Part shown: in pieces, positions 11,030-21,871 of the stretch | How the letters are laid out: each line of letters starts with the position of its first letter | Numbering within the stretch: the stretch's first letter is position 1 | DNA from: Gonapodya prolifera JEL478 | Taxonomy: Eukaryota > Monoblepharomycota > Monoblepharidomycetes > Monoblepharidales > Gonapodyaceae | Assembly: GCA_001574975.1 (NCBI GenBank) | Contig: KQ965880.1 | Location: 4,766-68,765 of the forward strand | Length of the DNA: 64,000 bases | Reading direction: 5' to 3' | The notes under the pieces: generated by a model | What the model saw: the letters and a program-made list of their open reading frames with translations, nothing else | Database searches by the model: none | What the model was told of the DNA's origin: nothing | Position numbers and translations under genes: made by a program

Positions 11030-12020
11030 CTAAGCATTCATACTCGACAATGGATTCAAAATTATGCTGAACTGTTCAGCAAGTGGCCCCTGGCGACGCA
11101 CTCCTAACCGCACATCCTGAAAAACCTTCTCAGCGGCATCCATCTTTGCTTCCTGCTTTCCCACGCCGTGTCCCTCGCAATTCCGCTGCTTGAAAGTTGC
11201 GAAACAAGACCAAGAGTTTCCATTTCCTTGCCAAACGCTGTCGAACCGTGGCATTGGGATGTAAAAGTTGTCGAGTATTTCATTTAAGTCCTCAACAACA
11301 GAAGGTTGGGGCACCTGATGAGAGAGCAGTGTGCTGCTTTGCGTACTTGTAGAAGCACTGAGGGTTATGAGAGGTAGAAGTACTGAGGTGTACAGAATCG
11401 CTTTCGAAGTTCTCCAGAGTGAGCACGAGTTCAGTGGGAATAATGGGATGAGACAGGTTTTCTTTTGATTACAGCCCTGCTAATGTCAAGACCGCTTATC
11501 GAACGTTTCACTCCACAATTCTCCAATTCAAGAAGCTTACTGCGGGTGTCTTTGTCTCCGCTCCCCATTTGCATCAGCTTCCAACAGTTTGCCCCTCGTC
11601 CGTAGAACGTGGGTCAGAGTTTGACGACAGTGGCTCTGGAGCCCCCATTCGTTGAAGTGCGGATCCAATCGACTCGTACAAAGCACCAGCAGAAGCCATA
11701 GCAACTCTGCACGCTTCTTCCTCCGACTCCTGTGGCGTAGAGCGTGGGGAAGATACGTGGGGTATATTTCGGTCAAAGCATATCGCCGTGAATGTGTGAT
11801 CGCCGGTTTGATGGACAGACATAGGAGCCGGCGGCACTCCAAGAGTCCGAGCCGCTTGAATAGAGAATTCGAATGGCTTCATCGAGGGTGACACCGCAAC
11901 AGGAGCGGGCGATGTTGAAAGTGTCCATTGGCAATACAGTGCTTCCCCGCGAGCGCCAGCGTTCCACGATGTTCCTTCCATTTGCACAGATGGTAACTGA
12001 TTTCTGCCGGCTTGGAGCAT
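11030..12020 (-). CDS. Protein with two dsRNA-binding-motif-like domains
   Basis: Two segments fit the alpha-beta-beta-beta-alpha dsRBD pattern. The N-terminal one (about 11660-11870) runs FSIQAARTLGVPPAP, then GDHTFTAICFD, then SEEEACRVAMASAGALYE, matching the last helix. The C-terminal one (about 11080-11300) runs VVEDLNEILDN, GNSWSCFATFK, GHGVGKQEAKMDAAEKV, with the Gly/Lys/Ala signature of helix 2. No RNase III, helicase or deaminase domain is seen, so this would be a stand-alone dsRNA-binding adaptor of about 230 residues. An intron of about 270 nt (11315 to about 11585) joins the two exons; its acceptor is CATCAG before VPQPSVV, while the donor is uncertain. The start at 12020 is the first ATG of the open block. 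Partners such as Dicer, ADAR or ribosomes are speculation. Confidence 0.68.
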
Positions 12021-14152
12021 CTTATTTGATTCAGTGCACTGGTTTTACCGCGGGCGATGGGGCACGTGGGTCGAAGGGGCGGATATGAACGAAAACGGGT
12101 GTTGGTTTTTTTTTCTCATGCAAACCATCATCCATATCAAACGTCGCCTCGTCTTATTGAAACTCTTCCGTGTACTCCTTGTGCTCGTTATTAAATGCAT
12201 TACGCCACCACTACATGATATGTTAAATGCTCAATCGCAAAACAGCTCACGCAATGTGGGCCTCGGGGTTGATCAAATGTTGTTTGAATCAATCTTTCCA
12301 CCCCAAATTGATTATGCAAAAAAATGGTTGAGACTTTACAAGATAAGATAGATCGACAAATAGTTTGCAATCGACCCTCCTGCTCTGCTGATTGTTCGGG
12401 GAAAGGCCAATCTCGAGAGTAATCTGAGGACAAAAAGTCATCAGCTGGAAGAATCAAATCTCCTGGTTCAACGTGTTCTCACCTGTTCTGCAACCGAATC
12501 AACCAAATCGACTCTCCACCCCCCCATGAATCGCGTCACCGCAGTCATGGCACAAGTCAAATACTAAGAGCGAGACTCTGAACTGCAGTATCTACCAACA
12601 ACCACCCGCATCCGAAACCTTGGCGGGCTTCCCCACCAAGGGGATCACTGCAGCCATGATCTTGGATAGGTCCCATTTCAGTGTCGCTCTGTTCATATGC
12701 CTGACACCACCCGTGTCCGACCGACCATAAGGTTGCTTCGAAGTCGATGAAGTTGCCTCGCCGGCTGGTTGCGGAGCCAAGACTGAAAGACACGCAACAT
12801 GTCAAGAACTTATCTTCTTGTACGGCTCCTTCAACCGTCGAAACTCACCGGAACTTTTGGTCCGCCTTCGGATCAAAATCAAATGAAACTGTTATGCAAT
12901 AAGAGCACGAAGAGCGATGGGTCCCCGGCTGATACAGTGTCAACGGGACCTGTAAAATGCGCAAAACTTGTTTGTCACGCAGGGATGCTTGTGCGGCCAG
13001 TGCATTGATACCCACGCGAATGTTGGACGGTCGATAACTTCTTCATGATTTGTGGGGCCGAACTCTCCTTCCATCCACGTAGTTTTAAAGATTTTTCACG
13101 GGAAAGTATTTTATGGCAGTTACGATTGGATTTTACGAGCCTGGAACGATGGAGGAGCCCGAATGAAGGAAAGTCAGATGATGCATTGATTTGATTCACG
13201 TCGCATCGGAACTCTGGTCAATCATCCCGGCGCCATGCACAGGACTATCCACGTGAGTAACGATTCCCGTTATTTTGTCTGTACTCACTGTTTGGAGTTT
13301 CTGCTCGCAAACACTCCATCAAACAACTGCCGTCTGGAGCTCAGACCACGTCGCATCATCGCTTTGGTGCAATAGCAGAGCGACCTTAAGTGATTACGGT
13401 GGAGGGAAGAGTTCTGAGAGCGTGCTAGAGCGATTGTAACCGTCTGTGACAGAGTCAAGTGATTCAGCCGAACTTGACGCCGGCATGCATACCTCGATTA
13501 ATCACCCGCAGTCGGGTGTGGAAACTCTTCTTGGGTGATGGCAAGTGTCGCGATCATCGCTGCGAGTCCGCAGGGGTTGCCTGACCCTCGAGTTACGAAA
13601 ATGTGAAATTCTGTGAGGTACATGGTTGATTGGAAAGCCTACATTTTCAGATGTAATGTCCTAACTGTGAATTTCTTCCTTCATACAACATTTCCTAGGA
13701 AACGACATCACCCGAGGACTCAATAAATTCCAGAGTAGTCACACGTATGCAGCTATGCGGGTAAGCGTGAACGTGAGGGTGTCCCCGGCAAGGTATTCGA
13801 GTGAGGGGTTAGTTCCATTTGTGTTGCGACTCGCGTACCACATTATCTTGCCATGTTCGCAACTGGCTGCCTTTTGCAACTCCGCTCGTATGACTCAGTG
13901 GCCGTGACGAAGTGGGCCGGCAAACGCAGTTGATGACGGCCGAACCTTTCCAAGTGTTCGGTTTGAATTAAGACCGAGAAAGTCCCAATGGTTGAGTTTA
14001 TGTATTGCAGCAGAATTCATTTGTCCACCACGTCTACGGAAAGGTAACTTCATAACGATATTGGTATGGCTGTCGTGTGACTCGAATCACTTGATTCATT
14101 GGAGGGCAACGTATTCCCGCGTTCATTCCGAAACCACGGCATAGCATAGCAA
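12021..14152. other. Gene-poor spacer
   Basis: Two kilobases with only short open frames. The minus-strand frame 12592-12780 (starting APQPAGEATSSTSKQ) is the most protein-like but has no support beyond being open. No tRNA fold, repeat or transposon motif was recognised. The first 150 bases should hold the promoter of the dsRBD gene. Confidence 0.4.
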
Positions 14153-14731
14153 TCACTCAGGGATAGCATCACGAGTTGCGGCCGCGGGCTGTGCCGCGTT
14201 CGTGGGGTCGGAGTCCGCAGATGAACTTGCAGGCATAGTCTGCGTTACGTCTGCCACAGGCGTCTCGGGGGGCTCCACAGAAGTAGATGCGGGAGGGGCT
14301 TCATTAACAGGTTCGCTTGGTGTCTTTTGGGCTTGTAGCGCAGCTCGCTCGGCTAGTCTGTATTTGACAAATGTTCACGCAGAAGAACAGTGAGAAGTTG
14401 TTCGACGCCGAAACGTAAACGCAACAAATGCAGCTTACACGCCCAACAATTCGCTTTGGAGACTTTTTCTGGCAGAAGATACTCTCTCCTTCAGTGCTAG
14501 GGCCTTCCTTTCCTTTTGGTCGAGCTCTTCGGCGGCCTGGGCGAGCTCGCGCTCTCTCTTTTCGACTTCAACTTGATTGAGAAGATGTTTTCCAAGGTAG
14601 GTGATTGGGTCTATGTACGATGGCTTGTCCCGCAGAAGATTTGCAAATGCGATGGTGAGGTGATCCCCGACGCTCGATTGGAGGTACGCCGCGTCCATTC
14701 GCGCGCTTTCGATGTGTGGAGGAAGAGCCAT
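14153..14731 (-). CDS. Dpy-30 motif protein, DYDC-like
   Basis: Exon 14439-14731 encodes a short N-terminus followed at once by a Dpy-30 dimerisation motif (MDAAYLQSSVGDHLT, then DPITYLGKHLL). A charged helix follows (EKRERELAQAAEELDQ). An 81-nt intron (14358-14438, donor GTAAGC) leads to a second exon with a helix end (LAERAALQAQ) and an acidic Pro/Thr/Ala tail ending at the TGA at 14153-14155. The Dpy-30 motif docks onto amphipathic helices in COMPASS (Sdc1/Dpy-30) and in axonemal radial spokes. Here the motif sits at the very N-terminus and runs straight into a charged coiled coil. That is the layout of DYDC1/DYDC2 flagellar proteins rather than Sdc1, where the motif is C-terminal. A flagellar role is inferred; a chromatin role remains possible. 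Confidence 0.72.
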
Positions 14732-14965
14732 GGTTGAGAAGCGTTGTCAATTGAATCACACTTTTGAGTGTTGGAATTGGGAGGTGCAATTAGCACAAAT
14801 CGGGGAACTGTGCCATGTTGCAGTAGTCAAAGTCCCAAAAGAATCGATTCTCAGAAGAGAGCCTTGCGGACGTGAGATGAAAGCTGCTGTAAGTCAACCT
14901 CTGTCAGTGCATTGATCTTCCTTTCGATACTGCCCTTCGACGAGTGACTTACTCTCGCCATTGTC

Positions 14966-15742
14966 GTGATCCCCATACCAAACACCCACGTTATAACCGT
15001 CGATGTCGACAAAAGCACGCCGGAAATCATCTATCCTAGCCTCTTTTTACGTGCTCCTGGCGTGATTCGTCCAAATCCCGTCTTCTCGAGAAGTTGTCGG
15101 AGAGGGATTGAGGACCTGTCAGCGATTGCCGAATCCGTCAACAGTACAACTTTGCGTACCCATCTAATGCAATGGGAAGCCCTAACGTGCAAGAAACATC
15201 GACCTTGTATTCCTCCCTGGAGGAATCGCGGCATCGTATTCCTCAACTCATTTATGCGATTGTGACAGCTTTTCGGCGCAGAGGCGGCAAGGTGGTGCCT
15301 CCCCATATTATATGGAGTGAGTGACGTTCAATTAGCCGCTGATGAAGTGTTGTGCGAAAGTGACACCCTCTGGATGAGCAAGATGACAGACGAGATTGAG
15401 AGCCAAATGTTGCGCAGAATTTTGGGGTCAGGCGGAGAGCAAATAGCAGGGAATATTGATGTGTTCGAGGAGATCGCGTTTTCTAACCCCAAATCGACGA
15501 CAGTTTCTGACGCAAAGTTGAACGGGTCATAATCACCCAAATCGGACTCGGACGCAACCTGTGCACCATCTTCTCCCACAATGTCGTCGCTGGATTCTTT
15601 CAAGGCACCAACAACCCTAATATCAACGTCGGGATATGGTCATATTCGGAGAGGTTACGCAGCTGGGAGGACGAAGGTAGAAAGCTTGAGGAAGAAGGGA
15701 AACGCCTGATGAACTGGAAAGCAAAAGCTTTGATGGAATAAT
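14966..15742 (+). CDS. Unrecognised plus-strand gene (coding blocks clear, structure not)
   Basis: Three blocks look genuinely coding. At about 15130-15305 the frame reads ...SNAMGSPNVQETS, LYSSLEESRHRIPQLIYAIV, TAFRRRGGKVVPPHIIW. At 15317-15530 it reads VQLAADEVLCESDTLWMSK, then LRRILGSGGEQIAG. At about 15525-15742 it reads ITQIGLGRNLCTIFSHNVVA, GFFQGTNNPNINVGIWSYSE, RLRSWEDEGRKLEEEGKRLM, ending KALME and a TAA. The blocks are in different frames. One change looks like an intron near 15305-15320; the one near 15520 leaves no room for an intron and may be a sequencing indel. The start is uncertain; an open frame begins at 14966. The last block ends in a charged helix. I do not recognise the family. 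The overlapping minus-strand frame 15328-15603 is a shadow. Confidence 0.5.
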
Positions 15743-15861
15743 GGTGTCGTATTATCAACGGGGCATTTATCCCATCATCTCAACGTAATGAATTCCTTTC
15801 CTGAGCATGATATTTGCAGGCCTTTAATACCAACGCATATGTACAGACGACAGTTTGCGAA

Positions 15862-18311
15862 TCAAATTTTCAATCCATTTTCAATTTTTAAGTCAGGGAC
15901 TACTCTCGTGCAGGCATATTTCGTAATTGACAAAGGCAAAGCTTTTCCTGCTCTCACTTTCAACTTGGGTAGTCGTTGAGAAATTCCGTCCAGGTCGTCA
16001 ATAATAGAATTGGTGGGAAGAGCGAGCCCGGTCACTCCAACGTTATCAGCAGTCGCTGTAGCATCTTCGTCTCGTCTGGAGTTCCCCGGAGACATTACCA
16101 ATTCTGCTGTAACCATGTTCTGGTCTCGAACTAAGAGATCTGCAATCATCGCCTGTTGACGCGTTGCCCGAGCTTCCCTCAGAGGAAAAACCACCTCCAG
16201 CTCCGCCTGCTCAACGACCTGTTTGGGCATCTTGTTGGAACTCGGAGACGGAGGCCTATCACCAGAGATCCCACGATCGCCATTCTCTCCTTGCGCCGAC
16301 CCACCACGCGGCCACCTCCCCGACCGAGCCACTCGCGGAACGGCATACACCTCTGCAGTCGCTTGCACCTTGTATACCCTGGCTCCCGAGTTTTCCACCG
16401 CGTTGGGAGTCCGAGCAAAAATGGTTGGTTTGGCGGATGCGGCGGATCGGGGATTTCGTCGCGCCACAGTTATGGACGCCGCTGAAGCCACGTGCGCTGA
16501 GCGCACAGGAACCTGGTCGTTCGGTATGCTAGATGGTGGGGTCTCGGTCGGAGTGGGAATACGCCGAAGATTCGGCTCCAAAATCGACCTCGAATCAAAC
16601 CGTACAGCATGTTGTGGAAGGGTACTTGGTTTTTCATTTTCGTCCAAGAGGCATGGCGGTCCGACGTTGATGGCCCCACATTCCTTGACCCGAAGCAGCT
16701 GCCGCTCCCTCAGAAACAGGTCGTGGAGTTGCCGTTTCGTGCTCTTCTCAAGCGACTCGAATCGCCGCGTCTGGTCATCCTTGTGAGCGACGCGAACGTA
16801 GGGCAGTTCGTTTTCCCGGACTAGGTCGAGCGAAATATATCTTAGCGCCAACAACGAGGCGGTACGCACGGCAATAGCTCACGTGGTTTCACTCTCCGCA
16901 GAATCGACTGGACGGGGGACGACTGTGGCCGCTCGTCGTGATCCTGAGGAAGTTGCTCCACGGGTGCGGTTTCGTTGGATGTTTTGCGAAACAGGTACAT
17001 CAAAAGGCCTGGAGGGAACTTGTCCACCGCCGGATGCGACACCTCGTTGGGCGCTTGAAAATACGTCTTCCGCACAGAAGAAGTCTGTGCTTGTGTCGAG
17101 GCAACTGGTGCAGGTTTCGACCGACGCGGGGACCGATACTTCAGAGGCGTTGAAGGATGTCGCTTGGTCACGACCTGCGCGTCGTCAGTCTCGGACAGGA
17201 TTTTGAGCTTTTCGTGGCGGTTCAACACGTCGCATGGCTCCAAAAGCAGACTCGGGTCCGCCGCGAGTGATGTTTCGGCCCGATCCTCGTCGACTCCGCC
17301 TCCCCCCGTTATAAACCGATGCGGAAACACCATCCTGTCGTCCCTCGAACTCCGCGCACCTCCGCCTTCGGCGCCAAGTCCCGCATCACAATCGACAACC
17401 CCTCTCGTGGGGCGCACACGGAACCACGTCGTCTCGGTCCTTCGCGCCGACACGCCCTCCTTTGGGCGCGGGTACAGCGGCCCGCGGTGAAGAACGTGCC
17501 GGCTCCGTTTACGAAACGGTTGGAGGATCAGGATCGGCGGGCGTTTCAGGCTGGTGCGGCGGGCGTCGTCTGTGTTCGTAGTGGGGTGAGGGTTCTGGTC
17601 TGGCCCATCCAGCCGCTTGACGTCCTCGTGAGCCGTGTCACCGTGTGGAGCGGTGTCGAGGTGCTGGTGCTGGGTCACATCTGCGTGTACGGCGTGGTCG
17701 GCGTCCTCATTTTCCCATTCCGATACGTCGCCGGGGTCCTCATGCGGGTGCGGTGGACGTGTGTCGTCCACACTGTCCAGATTGAATTTGGCGGTCGCGC
17801 ATCGAGACTCGACGCCTTCTGGAGGTTTTGGCTGAGTGTTGACTGACGCTGGGAGAGGTTGGGGAGGGGTGGGATCGTCCAATTGGAGTTCATTGTCTTT
17901 GGATTCCGAATCGGGCGGACCAGCTCCTCCCAGCTCGCCAGAGTCTCGAATATGGACCGACCGATCCGATTCCTGCTCTTGTATCTGCCCCTCCTCCAAT
18001 CCTCCGCCTGCGTCCACACCCTCCTCCCTCTGTCCACCATCCTCCACCCCAACCTCCCCCACCCCAGGCCCACTCCTCCCCGCAAGACTCTCCAAGAACC
18101 TCTTGAAGTGATCCTCCAGGCCTGTTCCCGACCAGCCCACGGATGGCAGCGATCGAGCAGGAGCAGGAGCAGCTCCGTCGGTTTCCGGGAGGGATTGGGA
18201 AGCGCCAGGCGCAGGCGGAGGATGCGGTTGTGAGGGGCGTCGAGAGCCTGGGTTGTGGGCGAGGGAAGGTGTGCTTTTGTATGCCCGGTCTTGTGAACGT
18301 TTGGGTGGCAT
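15862..18311 (-). CDS. Long disordered hypothetical protein
   Basis: Two long frames, 16842-18311 and 15862-16869, together encode about 820 residues and probably form one gene. The first starts MPPKRSQDRAYKS and is dominated by Pro, Ser, Gly, Asp and Glu with one basic patch (LQPFRKRSRHVLHRG). The second begins with a probable coiled coil (DDQTRRFESLEKSTKRQLHD, LFLRERQLLRVKE) and returns to disordered sequence. The frames overlap near 16850 and I could not find an intron that joins them in phase, so either a small indel or two genes is possible. An upstream in-frame ATG at 18422 would add a hydrophobic leader; MPPK at 18311 is preferred because the leader looks like untranslated sequence. 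No known domain was recognised. A nuclear location is guessed from composition. Confidence 0.55.
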
Positions 18312-19313
18312 GAGAAAAGAAAGTTGTGGAGAGTTTGGAGTGTCGGGCGTGGCCACAGCCAGTACGAGCAAGAACGAAAACGAAATCTTCTGCTCCATCT
18401 CCTCGCTTTCAGAGCATCCCAAGTAGCGGATTGTATGTACATGGATGAGAAGCGAGACTTACGTTTTGAGTTCCACATTTACTGGTACATGCGACGACCG
18501 GCGACCCCACAGAGAAGCAAACCAAGGCCTTACAATTGCATGTAGGTTCCTTTGGCTAGAGACGAGCCACGTGAAGTTCTCCAAACTGCGGAAGTATGCA
18601 AAGTCTTTTGATCGCTTACATAACGCGACGCCAGGGCTTACAAACACATTTCTATGCTACGAGGGACGAAACGGGTGATGTGGGCCAGATAAATGCTCTT
18701 TCTTGAGGTCTGCCGTGACTGGCAGGATAGAGAAGCGAGGATGTCGCTTCCCGCCGAGACCAGCTGACCCCGCGCTACCCCGCTGCCCGATCGTCGCTGC
18801 AGCCGTGAGCAGGGTATCTCCGCTGAGGGTTTTCCTTCTCCTTCTCCACATCCGAGCGTGCAGGGTCTGTTTGCTAGGATTCCCCGAGGTGACTAATGCC
18901 GCCCGTGACGTGGCGACCCGACCAAGGTTGCTCCATTTCTGCGGGGAATGTACGTCAAAATCAAGCGAATGCAAAGCGTTGTTCGGTACATGCGCGTCTC
19001 GTGTTTGCTACAATGGCAAGCGGTTTGAATGTAATTTAATTCAGCTCGGACGCGTGGAGTCCCGACCCAAGGACTCAGGCATCGGGTGCAGACAGCACCA
19101 GCTGAAACGATTTTCCGTCCACTTCTGACACTTTGACGCGGTTTTGGCATGGCGCACAAGCAAAAGCTCGGCGGGTTATAAACGATGATCGCCGTAGAAT
19201 ACCAGGTGGCTGTGAGGGAGTTTGAAGAGAGCACCGTGTCCTGCCACAAGCACCACCGAGCACCCAGTCTCGGCGGTATCCCAGGGGGCGAAGACGCCGA
19301 CGCTTTGACATTG
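18312..19313. other. Intergenic region upstream of the zinc-cluster gene
   Basis: No convincing gene between the divergent starts at 18311 and 19314. Open frames such as minus 18657-18974 lack any recognisable feature. The right end holds the promoter of the next gene, with a TATA box at 19177-19182. Confidence 0.45.
19177..19182 (+). promoter_or_regulatory. TATA box of the 19314 zinc-cluster gene
   Basis: TATAAA lies only 3 nt before the in-frame ATG at 19185. If it is used, transcription would begin some 30 nt further on, past that ATG. The next in-frame ATG, 19314, then becomes the likely start. Confidence 0.4.
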
Positions 19314-21871
19314 ATGGCAGCGCAATCGTGGGAGCAGATTCATCGCGAGATGGGGGCAGTCGGGGAGGAGCAGTCGTGCCCTGTCTTGAGGGAGAAGCGT
19401 ATTCGAATTGATAAGGTGTGTGTTTAACATCCAACAAACGCTCGAGACCACGCGGGATGCTAACCTCACATTCTAGGCATGCGATGCCTGCTGTCGGAGG
19501 AAGAAGGTCAGTACAAGGCTTGCGTTCCCGCGGGGCTTCCTGGAACCTCCACGTGCGACGACTTTCCGCCTCATTCGACCCTAGCGCTGTGATGGCCAGC
19601 AGCCCAAGTGCACTCGCTGTACGTGAGTACCGATTCACACTCCTCTCGTCCGCATTTCCGCTTCACTCCTTGACGTAATCCTCCCATCACCAGCGACGCG
19701 GGGATCGCCTGCACATACAAGCGCGTCTACGGACGACGGATTACTCCCGCCTCGGGCAATCCACGTCGACCGAGGGCCCGGGGAAAGGGCAAGCGGGCTG
19801 CCTACGGGCCCGACAGCGACTCGGACGAGAGCGAGTTCGAAGACACCGACTGGGACTCAGAGTACGGAGGCACTCCGACGCTGAAACCCGCAGAAATCAC
19901 ACCGGGAACTCTGCCCAGTCCTTCCACGTCCCAGCGCAGCGCCGTCCAGCCGGAGCCCGGCGTACCAGCAGGCATGACATCGTACTTCCCTTTGCACACC
20001 GTTGGCAACGACCCTACGGCCTTCCACTTGGCTCTGGAGCGAGCTCACGCCATGCCCCAAGTATCTCTGGGCGCCTTGTAAGTGTCGCATTTTCACTCAT
20101 CTCCCAGTCCAAGTTTTGACACACGAACCCACCTCACTCCAGGCTAGCCTCCAACGTCCTCGCCGCACCATCACCACGCCAGCCCGAGATTCCAATCGAC
20201 ACCAACATCCCGAACCCTCCCGATCCATACATGGCGCCATCATCGCAGTTTTGGTTTCCTCCCTTCGGCGAAATGGATCCCAGCCTGCCTGGCGGTATCG
20301 ATCCTGGATATCCCGGGATGCATCCCGGCATCGCCCCAGAGCAATTCTCCGGCTTGCTCTTCCCAGGTCTCAACGTCGGACACTTACCTACGCCCACCTT
20401 GTCCTCCTTGCCGCTTGGGGACCCCGAGAGGGGCGTGCGAGTGCAGGCGACCCCTAGGACCGAATCCCAAGCACAAGCCTTGACATTTCAGCCGCCAGCT
20501 CTGGCAGCCGCCCTTGGTGGCGGCATTCCAATCGCAGGCGCAGGATCAAACGAGCACCGCCAGTCTACGTCATTCGCGCAGCATGAGCAGTTTTCGCACC
20601 AGTTTGGTCTGCAACCGCTGCCGCACACCGAAGGCTCCTCGATACCATCATTTAACACCGCGCAGCCACAGCTTTCCCCAGCAGGAGGGATCCCGTCGTC
20701 GCTGAAGATATCTTCGACCGCAAACTTTTATTTCGGCAACAATGGATACCCCTTCCCCCTCCTTTCGCCGTCGCAGCTTCCGCAAGCAGGAGCAGGATAC
20801 GGAGTTGAGCAGCAACAGCAGCACCAACCCCAGCTCGTCAGGAACCCATCGGCGGCTCCAGCTCCTTCATTTTCGCAGTTCGCGACGGGAGGAGGTTACG
20901 GCGGCTGCCCTCAGAGCCATACGCAGTTCGACATGAAACCCGCAGCACCCATCATGACAACGTCTCTGCTCACACCCGGGGGCGGTCTGTACGGCAGCGA
21001 GCCCGACCATGGAGCGCAACTTGGTCGGAACGCGTCAGCTGGTCTCACGTTGTCTCCGTCTCAGCTTTCGCCAGGCGTGTTTAGCGGTGAAGTGCAACCC
21101 CAGCACCAGATCTCGCCGTCGCAGCTTTCCCCGGGAGTTTACGGCAGCGGTCTACAAAGCAACACCCAGATTGAGAAGAACACGTCTGGAGTTCCTGCCA
21201 TGTCACCTTCTCAACTTACCCCAGGAAGCGGAGCCTACCATGGCATGCAGCGAAACCAAACTCAGTTCGGCAACAACCTCACCCTCTCGCCATCGCAGCT
21301 TACTCCTGGAGCGTACAGCTGCGACGCGCAAACCCAATCCTACTTTTCGCGGAACGTGTCGTCAGTCCCATCGATCTCACCCTCTCAATACCAATCCGCG
21401 CTTCTCAGTCGCGGCCTCCAAACCCCGTCTTCTGCTTCTGGGCAACAATCAATGTGGAACGGGCCACCACAACAGTCCTACCTCGCTGTCGCCGGCGCCG
21501 CTTCTGCCCGCCCGCCGCTCCCGCAGCGCAAAGTCAGCGACCCGGAGCTCTTCATGCGCCAGATCCAACGCGCCGAGGACGCAACGTGGCAGGGGCCCTC
21601 GGGCGGACTCGTCTTTCGCAACCAGTCCGCCGATGCGAGTGGCATGACGGCGCTGAGCGGCGTGGGAGCCCCCGCGAGCGGCCCGATGAAATCCCCCGAC
21701 GAGCAGCGCACCACGTCCCTCTTCCAGGCCGCCAGCGCACCGGTGTCCGGAGTGTACCTCGCCGGCGGAGCGAGGCAGTTCATGGGTCTCAACAACGGGA
21801 GGCCGCCGGCGCTGTCGGCGAGCGTGGCGGACGAGGCGATGATGAGGGATTACTTCTCCGCATTGAAATGA
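19314..21871 (+). CDS. Zn2Cys6 DNA-binding protein with SPSQL repeats
   Basis: Putative transcription factor. Exons 19314-19415, 19477-19506 (30 nt), 19585-19622 (38 nt), 19694-20077 and 20143-21871 join in frame. They give ACDACCRRKKRCDGQQPKC, then TRCTDAGIACTY, a canonical C-x2-C-x6-C-x6-C-x2-C-x6-C zinc cluster with an extra Cys. A basic stretch follows (RRPRGRGKGKRA), then an acidic run (DSDSDESEFEDTD). About 600 residues are Pro/Ser/Gln/Gly-rich, including six SPSQ(L/Y) repeats. No fungal_trans domain is present. The C-terminus has a more ordered segment (DPELFMRQIQRAEDATW). An alternative start at 19185 adds 43 residues but lies right after the TATA box. The gene has a partner at 26591 with the same zinc-cluster exon lengths. 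Targets are unknown. Confidence 0.85.
20760..21400 (+). repeat. SPSQ(L/Y) coding repeats
   Basis: Six copies of SPSQ followed by L or Y, four of them as SPSQL(S/T)PG. The last five are spaced about 20-30 codons apart. Related pieces such as SFSQFATGG and LLTPGGGLYG lie between. At the DNA level the copies differ (tcgccgtcgcagctt, ccttctcaactt), so this is an old repeat kept at the protein level. Confidence 0.7.

Noticed and set aside
13000-14150. CRISPR-like or regular repeat arrays in the gene-poor spacer
   Set aside because: No regularly spaced direct repeats were found; the source is eukaryotic anyway.
15328-15603. Minus-strand 91-residue open frame (KESSDDIVGEDGAQVASE)
   Set aside because: The plus strand over the same bases reads better-constrained protein that continues to 15742, so this is a shadow.
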